64,000 nt of DNA, taken from assembly GCA_019400425.1 (NCBI GenBank), contig JAFREE010000095.1, forward strand, positions 29,347 to 93,346, in the 5' to 3' direction. The notes below the pieces were generated by a model. That model saw only the letters and a list, made by a program, of their open reading frames with translations, searched no databases and was not told the origin of the DNA. The number at the start of each line of letters is the position of its first letter. The stretch's first letter is position 1. The translations under genes and the position numbers were made by a program. Below are positions 21,807 through 33,029 of this stretch, piece after piece. The stretch is from Hymenochaete sp. R1 (Eukaryota; Basidiomycota; Agaricomycetes; Hymenochaetales; Hymenochaetaceae).

Positions 21807-23880
21807 ATGGGCGGACATGACGATCGATTACGGGTGCCGGCACGCATAGGAAACTGGATACTGGAGCAGAATCTCGGGGCTGGCTATTCCGGCAAGTCCA
21901 ACTTCCTTCGAGGTATTTTGCAGAGTTACGTTACTCAATGAACTATAGGATCTATTTGGAAAGCTACAAACCCATTTACCGGCCAGACAGCAGCCGTCAA
22001 AGTTCAAGATGTGGCTCATGAGTGTCCCACGAACCGTTACGAACGCAATTTCTACCCATCGCTACAGGGAGGAAAAGGCATGCCTACTTTATGGGCGGCG
22101 GGCATTCAACAGGACTACGATTATCTTGGTACGTATGTCTTCCGTACGAAACTCGACTTTACATTAACTTCTCGTACAGTTATCGACCTCCTTGGGTACT
22201 GTTTTTATTGTTACAAATCTTCTCTATTCTCACAGAAAGTAACAGTCCTTCACTCGACGCCCTATACCGGAAGAATGGAAAGAAAATGGACCTGAGGAGT
22301 ACCATCTGTATAGCAATGCAACTCGTGCGTGTCTTCATTTGAGATCGAACGCCTACCGATTTCTGAGGCGTTATTCAGATCGAGCGACTAGAATTCATGC
22401 ACTCACGGGGGATCTTACATCGCGACATCCAACTTGGAAACTGTACTGTAGGACTGGACCGGAATAGTCATGTTATATACATGATTGACTTCGGCTTTTC
22501 CAAACGTTACATCGATCCTCGCACTCGAAAACATATTCCTGATAGCAGAGCAAAACGCGACTTTATCGGAAATTACTGGTTTTCGTCCGTCAATGTGCAT
22601 TGCAGAGGACGAGGTGAGCGACAACAACATCTGTGCTTTCGAAATGAATAACTCATTGGAATCGTAGTACCATCTAGGAGAGACGACATGGAAGCACTTG
22701 CCCTTATGCTCATCCATCTTCAGACGGATGGTGGCCTTCCATGGACTCGAAACGGCGTGCCCAAAAATGATGAGCAGCACGACGTTATCATACGCAAAAA
22801 ACTCCGCGCATCCCCTGAGGATTTATGTCGTGGCTTACCACCCGTGTTCGAGGAGTTCTTGAGAGATTGTCGAAGGTTGTCATTCTATGAGCAACCGGAC
22901 TACAAGTGGTGGCGGTCCCGATTCGGTGAGCTCGCTCAGGAACTTGGGTATATCGAGTCGAATGGCAGTATAAATGACAACTTTATATGGCCACCGAGGC
23001 CTGAAGAGGTATGAACATTTTTTTCTCAATTATCATCATACTTCATTCAACGAGATCTTCGCAGGCACCACCCCCTTACACTGCTTACTCCACGCACAAA
23101 CATATCGAGAATGGTTCTGGATCCAGAGGCGTTGTCATGGACGATCTCGTGCAAGAGATCATGAAAATGAAGCTGGAAGGCGAAGTGGTGACCTACGACG
23201 GGAAGCTCAGGACCCTCACTGAAGTCGAACGGATGAAGAAAGCAGCAGAAAGACAACGAGTCAAACGGTCTGGAGCTAAGCGAGCCGGGGAGAAGGACGT
23301 CGTGGGGGCGAAAGAGGTTATCGAGATCTCGGACTCGTCAGACGAGGAAGACGCGTCGAGGATGACTTCGAGGCGGACGGCCGCACAGGGCAACGCGGAC
23401 CGTTGGGCCAAACAGAACGCGATGCGAGAGTTGGCCAAAGACGCACGCAACGCGAGCTCCACTGAAGACCTCGCAGACCTTGTACGCTCATTCTTGGATA
23501 CGATGGTCGGCTGGCGAAGCAAAGTGATCACCTTGGATGCGTTCGATTTCCTCGAGTCGTTGGCAAAACAGCTTGAGAATCCGGTTTTGCTGGAACATGG
23601 TCGGAGGAACAAGGGGAAATCTCCAGCATCTTCGGAGCCGGAGTCAGGTCGATCGCAGGGTAGTCGGACGCGAAAGACGGTCTTGAAATCGTCACAACGG
23701 CTTGAAACGGTGAAAGATATCTCTCTGAGGCTTCAAAATTCCCCTAAGCTATCCAACGCAGAGTTAGCAAAGATCCTCACAGATTATTGCACTGCCGTGC
23801 GGAACACGACAGGAAAGACTTTGACGAAGGATGGGCTGACATTCCTTGACAATCTGGAGTCGAGATTGAGGGCTTCATGA
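21807..23880 (+). CDS. CK1-like protein kinase with long C-terminal extension
   Basis: Casein kinase I-type fold: WILEQNLGAGYSGSIWKAT (glycine loop), TAAVKVQDV (ATP lysine), LHRDIQLGNC (catalytic loop), VIYMIDFGFSKRYIDP (DFG) and RRDDMEALALMLIHLQ, matching the CK1 'RRDDLESLGYVL' helix. The HRDxKxxN lysine is Gln here (HRDIQLGN), which may lower activity. The activation segment DFIGNYWFSSVNVHCRG also departs from the usual CK1 GTARYAS pattern. After the kinase domain comes an extension of about 290 residues with an acidic VIEISDSSDEEDA motif, which resembles a SUMO-interacting motif, then helical segments and a basic region. The stop is TGA at 23878-23880. The first intron looks like GC-AG. 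Basidiomycetes carry many diverged CK1 copies, so this need not be the housekeeping enzyme. Confidence 0.88.
21892..21948 (+). other. Probable GC-AG intron in the kinase glycine loop
   Basis: Splicing at gcaagt (21892) to ctatag (21948) removes 57 nt and joins TCC-G to GA-TCT, giving the perfect loop GAGYSGSIW. The only GT alternative in frame, at 21913, leaves a 36 nt intron and inserts seven residues (GKSNFLR) into the loop. The 57 nt length fits the other introns in the window. Confidence 0.7.
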
Positions 23881-24146
23881 TGAGCGAATGCAAGATGTAT
23901 ACTTGTACCACATTTCTTGTTTGATTAAAGACCGCATCATCCTAAAACACGGACGTTCGGGATATTAGAAAAAAATGTTATGTACGTTAGTTGTTGCATC
24001 GCTCTTCCTGTATCTGCTTATTTCCACTTGCTGTCTTTGTGCTATCAGATTGAAATAGATGTCCATCACATCATTCACGAGTTATAAACGTGCGCATATG
24101 GAAATATCATGTAAGAGAATATGGTATAAAGGATTGTACGGCGAAG

Positions 24147-25568
24147 CTAGTGTTTCTCTGTAAACTCAGCTTTGTACCACTATAAAAGACCCGTGTTAGT
24201 AATTACAGGCAAGGAGGACATTCTACAACTCACATCGCACATCCGCTTAACCCCTTCTACGACGCTGACATCAGGTTCGTAACCCAAGACTAGCCGTGCC
24301 TTTTCGATATTATGCCATCGTGTTGCACAGCTGAACATCACCCTGAAACGCGTGAACGCTGGTTCCTTCCCGATTACCCAACCCCACGCCTCGGCCAGAC
24401 CTGCAAGAACACCCGCAAGAGCCTTTGGCAAAATAGTCCTTCGCCGTTCTAAGGGATCGCCCATCTCGTGCCATACGGCCCGCATGAAATCCCAGAAGTA
24501 TACGGGCTCGCCATTAGTGATGAAAAATACTTGCCCGTCAACGCGTAAAGGATCCTCGCCAGTACGGTCCATAGTTCCCTCGCTCAATTGGTCGAAGCGA
24601 GTTCGGACGACGGGCCGTGGTTCGTACTCCGGACTCTTTTCAAAGGCCTCTTCCAAATCAGCTGCGTTGAGAGGAGGTTCGACAGCTGGACCAATTATCC
24701 TCGCTTTGGATGTAGGCAAACGGCGAGTCCCGGTGGAAAGGTCAATGGTTCGTAAAGGCTGTTGCACTGCTTCTTCGAGGTCTTCACGAGGACTTGAAAG
24801 GCGGTCAGCGGCAAGGAGGTGAGCCTTTGCAACGTTCCCGACGTATGTCCAATCAAACAAATTGGTGTTGTCTCCGATCTGGAAGTGCGTCTGTTTATTA
24901 TTGAAAACCTGCATCAAGCCGTGCATGACCTGTCGATCTCCTGGCCTAAGTAGAAAATCAGAAATTATAGCAAACAAAAGCCTCATGAACGACTGACCCG
25001 AAGATACCGGCAGGCCGTAGTGCTACGGTCAGGAGGCCATCTTTCCCGTTCGCTTGAAGAACGATCTCCTCGGCCTTTGATTTTGATTCGTTGTAAGCAT
25101 CCATAGGATTTGCAGGGTATGGAAGGCGTTCGTCCACGTCAATAATGTCTTCGCCATTGAAAACAACGCCCGCACTACTAGTGAAAACAAGCTTCTTGAT
25201 GCCTAAGGACGTAGCAGCTGCAATGACATTTTTTGTCCCTTCTACATTGACCTTCCAGTAAATTGCAGGGTCGAGTCCATGAGGTGGTGATGCAGTATGA
25301 ATGATGCAAGTCGCACCACTCTTATAAAGTCGTTATTGGGAGCAATGCAGTTGGACATGTGAGCTACACTCACCTTTCTGAAAGCATCTTCCACTTGACT
25401 TTGTACTGAAATATCGCAGGAATAAAAGGGAACGTCGTGATATCTCTGGACAATGTCCAGGACTGACACGACGTCGCCTCTCTTCACGAAAGCCTCGACA
25501 ATATGCCGACCAAGGAACCCATTCCCTCCGATAACAATGTAACTATCTTTTTGTATTGTTACAGACAT
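24147..25568 (-). CDS. ERG26: Sterol-4-alpha-carboxylate 3-dehydrogenase (decarboxylating), ERG26 type
   Basis: An NAD(P)-dependent 3-beta-hydroxysteroid dehydrogenase-type SDR. It oxidises and decarboxylates C4-carboxysterols in the C4-demethylation steps of ergosterol synthesis at the ER. The Rossmann motif is YIVIGGNGFLGRHIVEAF, followed by VVSVLDIVQRY. Also visible are VFTSSAGVVFNGEDIIDV and the catalytic YxxxK as DAYNESKSKAEEIV, then LRPAGIFGPGDRQ and NTNLFDWTYVGNVAKAHLLA. The C-terminal half has DGQVFFITNGEPVYFWDFMR and VLGYEPDVSVVEGVKRMCD. A last small exon joins after VKRMCD and gives WYKAEFTEKH before TAG 24147-24149. About 420 residues, as usual for the family. It shares a 273 bp promoter with the borealin gene. 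Confidence 0.93.
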
Positions 25569-25841
25569 ATTTTCGCTTTTATTCGTCGTTGGAGGTCGAG
25601 GTCGAGGTCGGAGGAGGTACTCAAGATGAGCGCGGGTGGGGAAACAGTCTTTGCCAAAGTGTTCCGTCGTTCCTGGCAGCCAAGTCGGACAACTTTTGGG
25701 TTACCAAATTTGGAGGTAGTGTCGATCATTCTTCACGTGACCGCGACTTCGTTGTGGTCCACCGCTACCGGACGCGCCGCCTCTCTCTTTCCCCGACACC
25801 TTCACTAGCGACAATCGGGAAAAAACAGCAAAACACAAGCA

Positions 25842-27104
25842 ATGGAAACGCCGCTGAGAGTCCAGAGACATACGAAAGGCCGATATTCGGAGGAAGAAAA
25901 AAGGCAACTGATAGCTAACTTGGACTTGGAGGGTAAGCTCTATGTCCCTCGTCCTTTTCCAGCTCAACTGCTTAGTGCTTGGCCATAGTGGAACATCGCA
26001 TTCAAGCAATCGAAGAGAGTCTCGCTCAGGTTCTCGAAAACTTTAAGAATCACCATGAGGGCCAGGTTCTTAGGATACCCAAAGTCGTCCGATCCATTAC
26101 AATGGCGGAATTTGCGGACAAATACGACGGTGATATCAACGCGGCACTAAGGGGATTGCAGAGGGCAAGGCAGGGAGGGGAACCAACGCTCGATGCTGGC
26201 CTTAAAAAACGCAAGTGGAAAGACGTTGATGATGTACCGGGTTTTGAAGATGCAGAGTCATCTCGAGCATCCAAAGCTGGTGAGTGGCTAATCCATGTCT
26301 CAGGTTCACGTTCCTCACTCTCCTGGTTGCAGCCCGGACAGTCTCGCCCGTAAAAATGAGTGCGGCTAAGGCCATAAAGGCGCGTCTCAACAAAACGCCT
26401 TCAACGGTATGGCCTTTCATAAGATCATGAATTCTTCATCTCATATTTCTTTCAAGAATCGCACAGCGCGGCGCTTCGCTGGATCCCAGTCTCATGCGTT
26501 GTCACCAACCAAATCGTCGAAGACTCTTAGTCGGTTTATGACACCTACGAAAGCCTCTGTTTCACACCAACGAATCCCGTCGACAAAGGACTTCAACCCC
26601 CTCCTTCCAAAAACCCCTGCTTATCCTCGCTTACCTCGCAAGAACGAGAGGTTATTGAGCATCAACGGGAGTCCTCTCGCGTTTCCGTCGCAGCGTCTCC
26701 ACGAAGGCGTTCCTGATACTATTGATGAAGATGGTGGTTCACCTGAGCGGCCGAAACCAATCCCGGGTCTAAAACGACAGCAAAGCATAGTCATCCGGAA
26801 GGACGCGTCGCATATGGGTGCAGATGATACAAACACGCGATCACGTTCACCTTCTCGAGCAGCTCATTCAAGCTCTGGATCGTCTTCATCGTTGCAGTCT
26901 GTGGAGCCTGCACCATCATCAAAACTTTCTGCATTGATAAGGGTACCTACGAAGGATGGCTTGATCCTAGAATTTGATCCGCTGTTGACGACTCCGGAGG
27001 AGCTCGAGTCACTGGAAGGCATTACCGAGAGTGCAAAAAAGAAGGCACGCGAGGATATGACCTTACTAGTCCAGGCAGCCCTTGCAAGATGGAAAATACG
27101 ATGA
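25842..27104 (+). CDS. Borealin/Nbl1-type chromosomal passenger complex protein
   Basis: The N-terminus matches the Nbl1/borealin N-terminal domain: KGRYSEEEKRQLIANLDLEV and EHRIQAIEESLAQVLENFK, the helix that in known members packs with survivin and INCENP. Then comes VRSITMAEFADKYDGDINAA. A Ser/Thr/Pro-rich middle of about 200 residues follows, with SPTKSSKTLSRFMTPTK (possible CDK sites). A conserved-looking C-terminal block has LILEFDPLLTTPEELESLEG and an end helix up to KWKIR-like ALARWKIR, TGA at 27102-27104. Three introns, each restoring frame (the first between E and V of DLEVEH). Much longer than yeast Nbl1 (about 70 residues), so it is built more like animal borealin. Assignment is by N-terminal pattern. 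Confidence 0.8.
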
Positions 27105-27312
27105 TTCGTTCGTTCATTTTTTTTTCTTCGCCTCCAACGGACTTCTTTAAGGAACCACTGGAACCACCTTCGCTCTCCTCTTGCTTTCATTCTTTATTCG
27201 CATCATCAGGCTCGCAGTGTATATTAAGTTGCAAGTCAATGTATCAACCAGCTAGACACGCCCATTATCCTGTCGTAGAATAATCACATCCACCCATTTC
27301 CTGATATAACGT

Positions 27313-30300
27313 CTACCCCATGATTTCGACGTACGCTGCCCTGCAAATAAGGCTATCCCTGTTGCGAATCTTGACCAGCGGCAATGACCCGACCTTTCGA
27401 AGTCTACTGAGACTATAAGGAACGCAAAAGAAATCGATAAAAGGAACCACTTGCCTTCGAAGCTGCTCCCGCATTTCAATATAACTGACCAAAGTGATAG
27501 CACCTATTGCTTGGCCTCGTCCGAGTGACAACGAGATACCTCCAGTCGTCACATAACCGACTATTGCACTCGAAAGACTCTTCTCTCCACTCAGCTAAAC
27601 GGGAGCCATGAACAAAGATGCCTAACACGAGCAAAACCCTGTAAACCGTACCTCCGTCTCCGTGAATTCCTCGCCGTCCCGTTCAACCATAGGATACCAT
27701 TTCTTTGCTCCATCATCCGTCATCTTGTACACCATAGCGTTGACGCTAGGAGATCCCGAGCGCGGGATGGATAACCGAACAGACACGAGCGCGGACTTGA
27801 GAAGAGAGTCATCTGAGCACGACAACGATGCTAAGGAACGCTTGGCCCGCCACTTATTGACTTCTACTGATAAGATGTCGGTTGGTGATGAAGAGTTAGA
27901 GATGGAGTCGATTGCAGTGACGACAGAATTGCCACGAAACAGCCAGGGAGAAACTCTTTCCTCTACGTTGTCGGCATCCATGTTTCCATTGTCTTCGGAC
28001 GGGCGTTGTGTGGGTATAAGATCCTCTGTTCCAGTATCATCACCGCCCTGCCGCAGGCCCAGAACAAGGTGCCAATCAGGCTTCCACGGATTCCGTGTCC
28101 CGAGTTTCTCCCAATTAGGCCGTTTCGCTGGAGGTTTTCGTTCCCAAGTTTGCTTCTCATTCTCAGCTACTTCGTCCACAACAGAGTCGTAGCTCGGTGT
28201 AGTCGGATAATCGTCAGGAAAGATGAGGCATCCAGCTTCGAACCGCTGTGTTCCAATTTCACCCTGCCCAGCGACGCGAGTGCCGGTATGTGTGAGCGAT
28301 GAGAAGAACGGCATACCCCAGCCTTTGGGTATCATGATGGTCCAGCCGTGTAAGGGGCGAGTCCTGTTAGCAGACGGATGCGCCGAAATAGATGGTTCGA
28401 TGGAACGTTGAATCAGGAGGATGGGTACACGGTTATCTTGTCGGAGAGGGTTGAGTTTCGCGCCAGGGATGAGATTCTGAAAGTCATTGTCAGTGACAGA
28501 GGAATAAAAATAAAAATATTGTTACGACACCTTATTCTTTCTAGTGTCAATATCCTTTTTACGAAACTTTGGTACGCTAAGCCCTTCACGCTGCTTTTCG
28601 TTCCAGATCTCAGACAAGGCCAAAGCTGATGTTGGCCAAAGACCAGTAGGCAGCTTCTCTTCAAGCATTTTGCTAGAGATGACCTTCGTATTTCGAGGCG
28701 GGAAACTGGACAAATTTCAACGGGAGCCTTGAGGTAGGGACATAAACAAACTTACTGAAGCCGAGGATCGATCACTCGCATACCTGTAACCATACCGCGA
28801 GGAGCGGATCCCGCTGTCTGCAGTTGTCCGAGTCCTTTCCAAAACTGTGGTTTGTAAGTCGAGAGCTACTCGAAGATGGCGGCGACTCACTTGTTTGAAT
28901 TCAGGTCGATCCTCGGCCTTGATGGGCTCCAATGCTCCGTGAATGACTTGACTGGATTTAGGCCCCACCAGTTCGAAAATGTTGAATTGATCCCTCAGAT
29001 CAGTGACGATGACCTTAATTTCCTTGTCGTTGCTTCGAGGAAAGAGCTGGTCCTGTATGGCGTATTGTACCGCAGCTAAAACACTTTCATAGATGATTGG
29101 GTGGCAACGAATCCACATTGTTCGGTCTTCGACAGGTTCGGTATGGCTCTGCTTTGCTTTCGTGTTGATACTTTCTGGAACTGCTGGCGGTCGAACTTTC
29201 CACAAAAATTGCACTGGTCCAATCAAGTCGAAGGGATACGACCTTGGGCTGTATGCATGCGTGCAACAAACCCTAGCTCCATTGGTGTACCTAGACACCA
29301 GCCGTAAGTTAAGTGAATCCGATGGATTCCGGCATTCGACGCAGACTTACCTCAGAGCACTTGGCCCAGGTGCTTGAGGGTCAGAACAGCGATCGGCGGC
29401 CGCCTTTAGTATCTCCTCTGGGCCCTTGACCTCGATCACAGCTTCATATGATGCATCGTGAAGTATACAGCCATGCAAAGATGCACGGTGGGATGGTCGG
29501 AATGCCTTTTCCGTGGGAGTGATTGACTAAGTGAAGAAAACTGAAATTCAACATAGAAGTATACAACGCCTTTTGAGCACTCACAAGACGGTAACCCCAC
29601 GTATCGGCCATGTGCATTCGTTTTGCATGCCAGACGTGAGTTTCGAGCCATGTCTTATTCTCTTCCTTGACAATGAACATTCCAGAACGAAAGTTCAAAA
29701 TACATGCAACGCACTTTGACGCTTCAACAATACTTGCGTTCTAGACAATCTTTTCTCCTTCCCTTGTTTGGGAGGCTTTTTCTTCGTCCCGGCCTTCGGC
29801 GCGTCCATCTAGAGCGAGATTAACATAGTAGTTGATTAGTATTGAAGTATATTATAGGCAATAATGAAACTCACTTCTGCTTTTGCTCTCTGGCGGAGCC
29901 TAGCTGGAACACGTCGAACATCATGACTTGCAGCTCGACGTCGAAGATGCCGAGGAAGAGTCTGCCAAACACGTTGATTGGATGCACCCCTGGACAATAA
30001 AATCGATTGATCAATTTCGACATTCGAAGACATCGAGTAAAGAAGTGCACGCACTCTGCCCTTTTCATGGCGCTCTGCATTGCATTTATTTCGAAAGCCC
30101 GGCTCTATAATATCAGACGTTGACAACCACCTCCCTTTAGATGAAGCTTGGCACGCACCTCTGCAAACTTTTCAACATCAACTGTAGTCGGTAGCCCATC
30201 CATGTCTGTGTATTTCAAGTCAACGTCGTTCACAAGCTGACTTGGCTACAAAATCTAACTTGAAGCAGGTTTGTTCGCAGACCTTGTCCCACCCAGGTTA

Positions 30301-30416
30301 AACTGGACTTTTATTTCTCTTGCCGAGTCGAGCCTTTGCTTCTTTCTCTGGCCGCTAGACATCACACTGCCGGCCGTATGAGTATCTGAATCGTCATTCT
30401 TGCGTTTGGGAGGCAT
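27313..30416 (-). CDS. POP1: POP1, subunit of RNase P and RNase MRP
   Basis: The largest protein of nuclear RNase P (tRNA 5' processing) and RNase MRP (rRNA processing). The start [16 protein letters not shown] is followed by a basic N-terminus. The POP1 domain shows [20 protein letters not shown] and [21 protein letters not shown] middle part has [19 protein letters not shown], and [20 protein letters not shown] [14 protein letters not shown]. The POPLD domain appears as [20 protein letters not shown] and [19 protein letters not shown]. The last exon ends [20 protein letters not shown] before TAG 27313-27315. Some junctions seem to use AAG acceptors (for example before CAGCTTGTG near 30235 and AGAATAAG near 29670), and the last one may use a GC donor, so internal exon ends are less certain than the identity. 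Confidence 0.92.
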
Positions 30417-30507
30417 GAATAGGGATGTGCTCGTTGTGGTCAGAAGCTAAGTTCGGGAAACCCAAGCACGCGTCGACGTTCACCGCGTCTCTTCGCTACC
30501 GTCCACG
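30417..30507. promoter_or_regulatory. Compact bidirectional promoter
   Basis: Only 91 bp separate the start codons of POP1 (-) and the mitochondrial protein gene (+), so both 5' UTRs and core promoters must share or overlap this interval. No TATA box is visible. Confidence 0.55.
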
Positions 30508-31250
30508 ATGTCGATACTACGCTGCCAATGCGCCTCTGTGATTCGACGGAGCTCTGAAGGGATTAATAGAACTTTCATAACTTCAGCAGTGTCAAGAAAT
30601 GAAGCTGCAGCTGCTCCTAATGTCGGATCTGTGCGACCTCCGAAACAACCGGTAGGCGGGTTCCGTGGTGGGTAAGTCTTTGCTTTTCCTGAGCGTATTC
30701 GTACTTTCATTTGACGAAAGTATTGCTGCTGCAGGATTGTTGGCTTTCTCTTAGGATTCTCATTGGCATCGTCGTTCGCTGCATACCATTTGTTAGAAGA
30801 ATACAAACAAGCGTCCGCTGCGCTTCAAACCAGTGTCCTCGAACTTCAAGCGAGCACTGACAAGGTACGAAAATCTGACGTGATGTCACCAATCTTACTT
30901 GCTCAGCTATCAAACCAGGTCACTGCACACATCCGGAGAATAGAAGCTGTAGAAAAGGACTTGAAGGCGCTTTCGAGTGCGTCGGCGTCGAAAGACGATT
31001 TGTCGAAGTTACGTGCGGAGATGAAAAAGGTCTATGACGGCCTCAACATCGGTGAGTTGCTTCGTTACGGATCACTCCTTACACACGTTCCTCAGCTATT
31101 ATACAGAGTTCCTCGGTCTTCGCTCTCACGTATGGGGTCTCCGTGGGTCTTTTCTCGATGGTCATCTCGCAGCTAATTTTGCTTATGAGGCGTGTAGAAC
31201 AAGACGTGCATGCATTGACCAAGCAGGACAACAGTTCACACCGGATTTGA
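30508..31250 (+). CDS. Predicted small mitochondrial membrane protein with coiled coil
   Basis: The N-terminus MSILRCQCASVIRRSSEG is basic and lacks acidic residues at first, like a mitochondrial targeting peptide. A hydrophobic segment follows (IVGFLLGFSLASSFAAYHLL), then a coiled coil (LEEYKQASAALQTSVLELQA, IRRIEAVEKDLKALSS, LSKLRAEMKKVYDGLNI). Two introns restore frame cleanly. The end is tentative: EFLGLRSHVW then a 61 nt intron and EQDVHALTKQDNSSHRI to TGA 31248-31250 fits best. Another reading gives a second membrane segment in a different frame. The layout suggests an inner-membrane protein with the coiled coil in one aqueous compartment. I do not know a named orthologue. Confidence 0.7.
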
Positions 31251-32009
31251 TCGCGGACTCTTTGTCGTTCTTACCTACACTCCTAGATGCTGCTGATGTC
31301 CGTAGCTACTGCAACTATGGAAATGTACCGTCATTCTTGGCGTCGTCAATCTACCTCATAACGTGCACCGTTGCCAATTGATCCCTGTTAACTGGTTATT
31401 AAGGTTCACTCGCGTCCTTCACTATTAGGCGAAATTCCATCAAGCTTTCAAGGCCTTTGACTTCTAGCGATCGTCCAATCCTGACCTGATCTGCTTGACA
31501 ACCTTTGCTGAAGCCGAAAAGACTCGCGAAGCGTGCTAGAATGTACTGATGTATAGACGCGTGTAGGTTAGGACGACGCCAGGACCAGACATACAAGGCA
31601 CCGAAGATATCCCGGTTGGCTATTTCGTGATTGCCTTGCGACGGAATGTCTGATTGAGAGCGAGACCGCCGTTTGTACGTCGTCCGTGGACGTTTGTCCG
31701 TCGCGCAGAGCAACGCCCGAGGTCGCCTATTTCCTCCGGATGTAGCATTCCGTGCTAGTGGGCAGCCGTTCGATCCTATAAAATCCGACGAGTTCTTCAT
31801 CCCGTTCGTTTTTTCATCTTCACTTTCTTTTTTCATCGCAGGACTGGCTCTTGTGTTGTTTCTCTAAGCTATACCTGTGAGTCTACGCTACGCCTAAGCT
31901 TTGATCGCTTTACTGACAATTTTCTTGGTACTCGCAGTCTTTCTTTCGCTCGTTCACAATCCTCTCGTTCATCACTTCTTTTTTCCACTGGGTCTTCTTT
32001 CGTTACACC
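31251..32009. other. Intergenic region and promoter of the secreted protein gene
   Basis: The right half carries a TATA box and a C/T-rich leader. A possible 5' UTR intron runs from about 31877 (gtgagt) to about 31938 (cgcag). A minus-strand frame of 145 codons (31399-31836) is open but has no recognisable feature and overlaps the promoter. Confidence 0.5.
31777..31783 (+). promoter_or_regulatory. Putative TATA box of the secreted protein gene
   Basis: TATAAAA lies about 230 bp upstream of the ATG. The distance would fit if a roughly 60 nt intron lies in the 5' UTR, for which good splice signals exist. Strong promoters of this kind are common for abundant secreted fungal proteins. Confidence 0.45.
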
Positions 32010-33029
32010 ATGTACTTTTCTAAGTCCGCCATCGCACTCGTTGCCGTTGCCACCGCCGTCTCAGCACGGCCACTTCCCTTCACGAAACGCGAGGTGCCTC
32101 AAGGTATGCTGTTTTGGGTCTGCATATAATCAATGCGCTAATTCTCTACGCAGAACATAGTCACGAAAAGTTCTTGACGTCCGTCCAAGCGAGTCTCGTG
32201 AAGAACAACCCTGACAACATTCAGGATACTGTGTTTGCTTTGCTTGGCAACGCAGCCGCAGCCGCTGGTGCAGGGGATATCGCGGTTCGCATCGTCCTGT
32301 TCGAGACCTGCTGAGATGCTGAACGAGATACATTTTAGGACCCGGACTGCTTGCAGCAAGCCGCGGCTGACCAGGCCTTCACAAACGCGAAGGCTGACGG
32401 CGATACACAAGGGATGGTTGATGCTCTGATTTTCCGAGCTCTGGAGCGCAACTCCGGAGCTGTTGGTCAGACTTCCGCCGCTTGCACGTCTATCCAGGCC
32501 GTTAACCCGGAGATCGCAGCCATCCAACAAGTAAGTTGCACATCTTTGCAGCAGTGACTTGCTTCTGAAACGCCTGTTTCCAGCACCAAGACCCTGCCTC
32601 GGACAATGCGGCTGAGGTGAACTCTGCGATCACGTTGGAGCTTGCCAAGCAAATCGCTTCAGTTGGTGGTGACCCGCTTGACGCACTCCAGGCTGGTACT
32701 TTTGCACCTGGTCAGATCGGTGACCCGACTGCTGCGGGTAATACTTGCGACGACGCTAATGACGCTGAGGGGTGCATCTTCACGCAGAATTTGCTCGTGC
32801 AAGATGTTACAGAGGAAGACATCCAGAATGTGAGAAGATTTCTATGTTGTTCGTAGGTTGATTGCCGCTGACTCTATCTCAGGCGGTCGCTGGAATCGCT
32901 GCGTCCGGTGCAGCCTCGGGCGCTTCTGGTGCAACAGCTTCTGCTGTTGTAGCTGCCTCTTCAGCCGCTGCGGATAAGAGTGCAGCAACTGCCAGCGCTG
33001 TCGTAAATGGAAGCTCCTGCTCGTCATGA
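32010..33029 (+). CDS. Secreted Ala-rich protein (basidiomycete 'cell wall protein' type)
   Basis: The protein begins with a signal peptide (MYFSKSAIALVAVATAVSA) followed by RPLPFTKRE, whose KR pair is a probable Kex2-type cleavage site. The mature part has VFALLGNAAAAAGAGDI, DPDCLQQAAADQAFTNAKAD, AVNPEIAAIQQHQDPASDN, VGGDPLDALQAGTFAPGQIG and TCDDANDAEGCIFTQNLLV. It contains few cysteines and ends in an Ala/Ser-rich segment (SGATASAVVAASSAAADKSA). The C-terminus VVNGSSCSS is not hydrophobic, so no GPI anchor is expected. Four introns, all restoring frame. Similar proteins occur widely in Agaricomycetes and are often labelled cell wall proteins, but I know of no tested function. Confidence 0.8.

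Noticed and set aside
27662..28192. 176-codon plus-strand open frame
   Set aside because: It lies antisense to the POPLD part of POP1 and shows no motif of its own.
31399..31836. 145-codon minus-strand frame
   Set aside because: It covers the TATA box and leader of the secreted protein gene, has no recognisable feature and no paired exons. It remains possible but unsupported.
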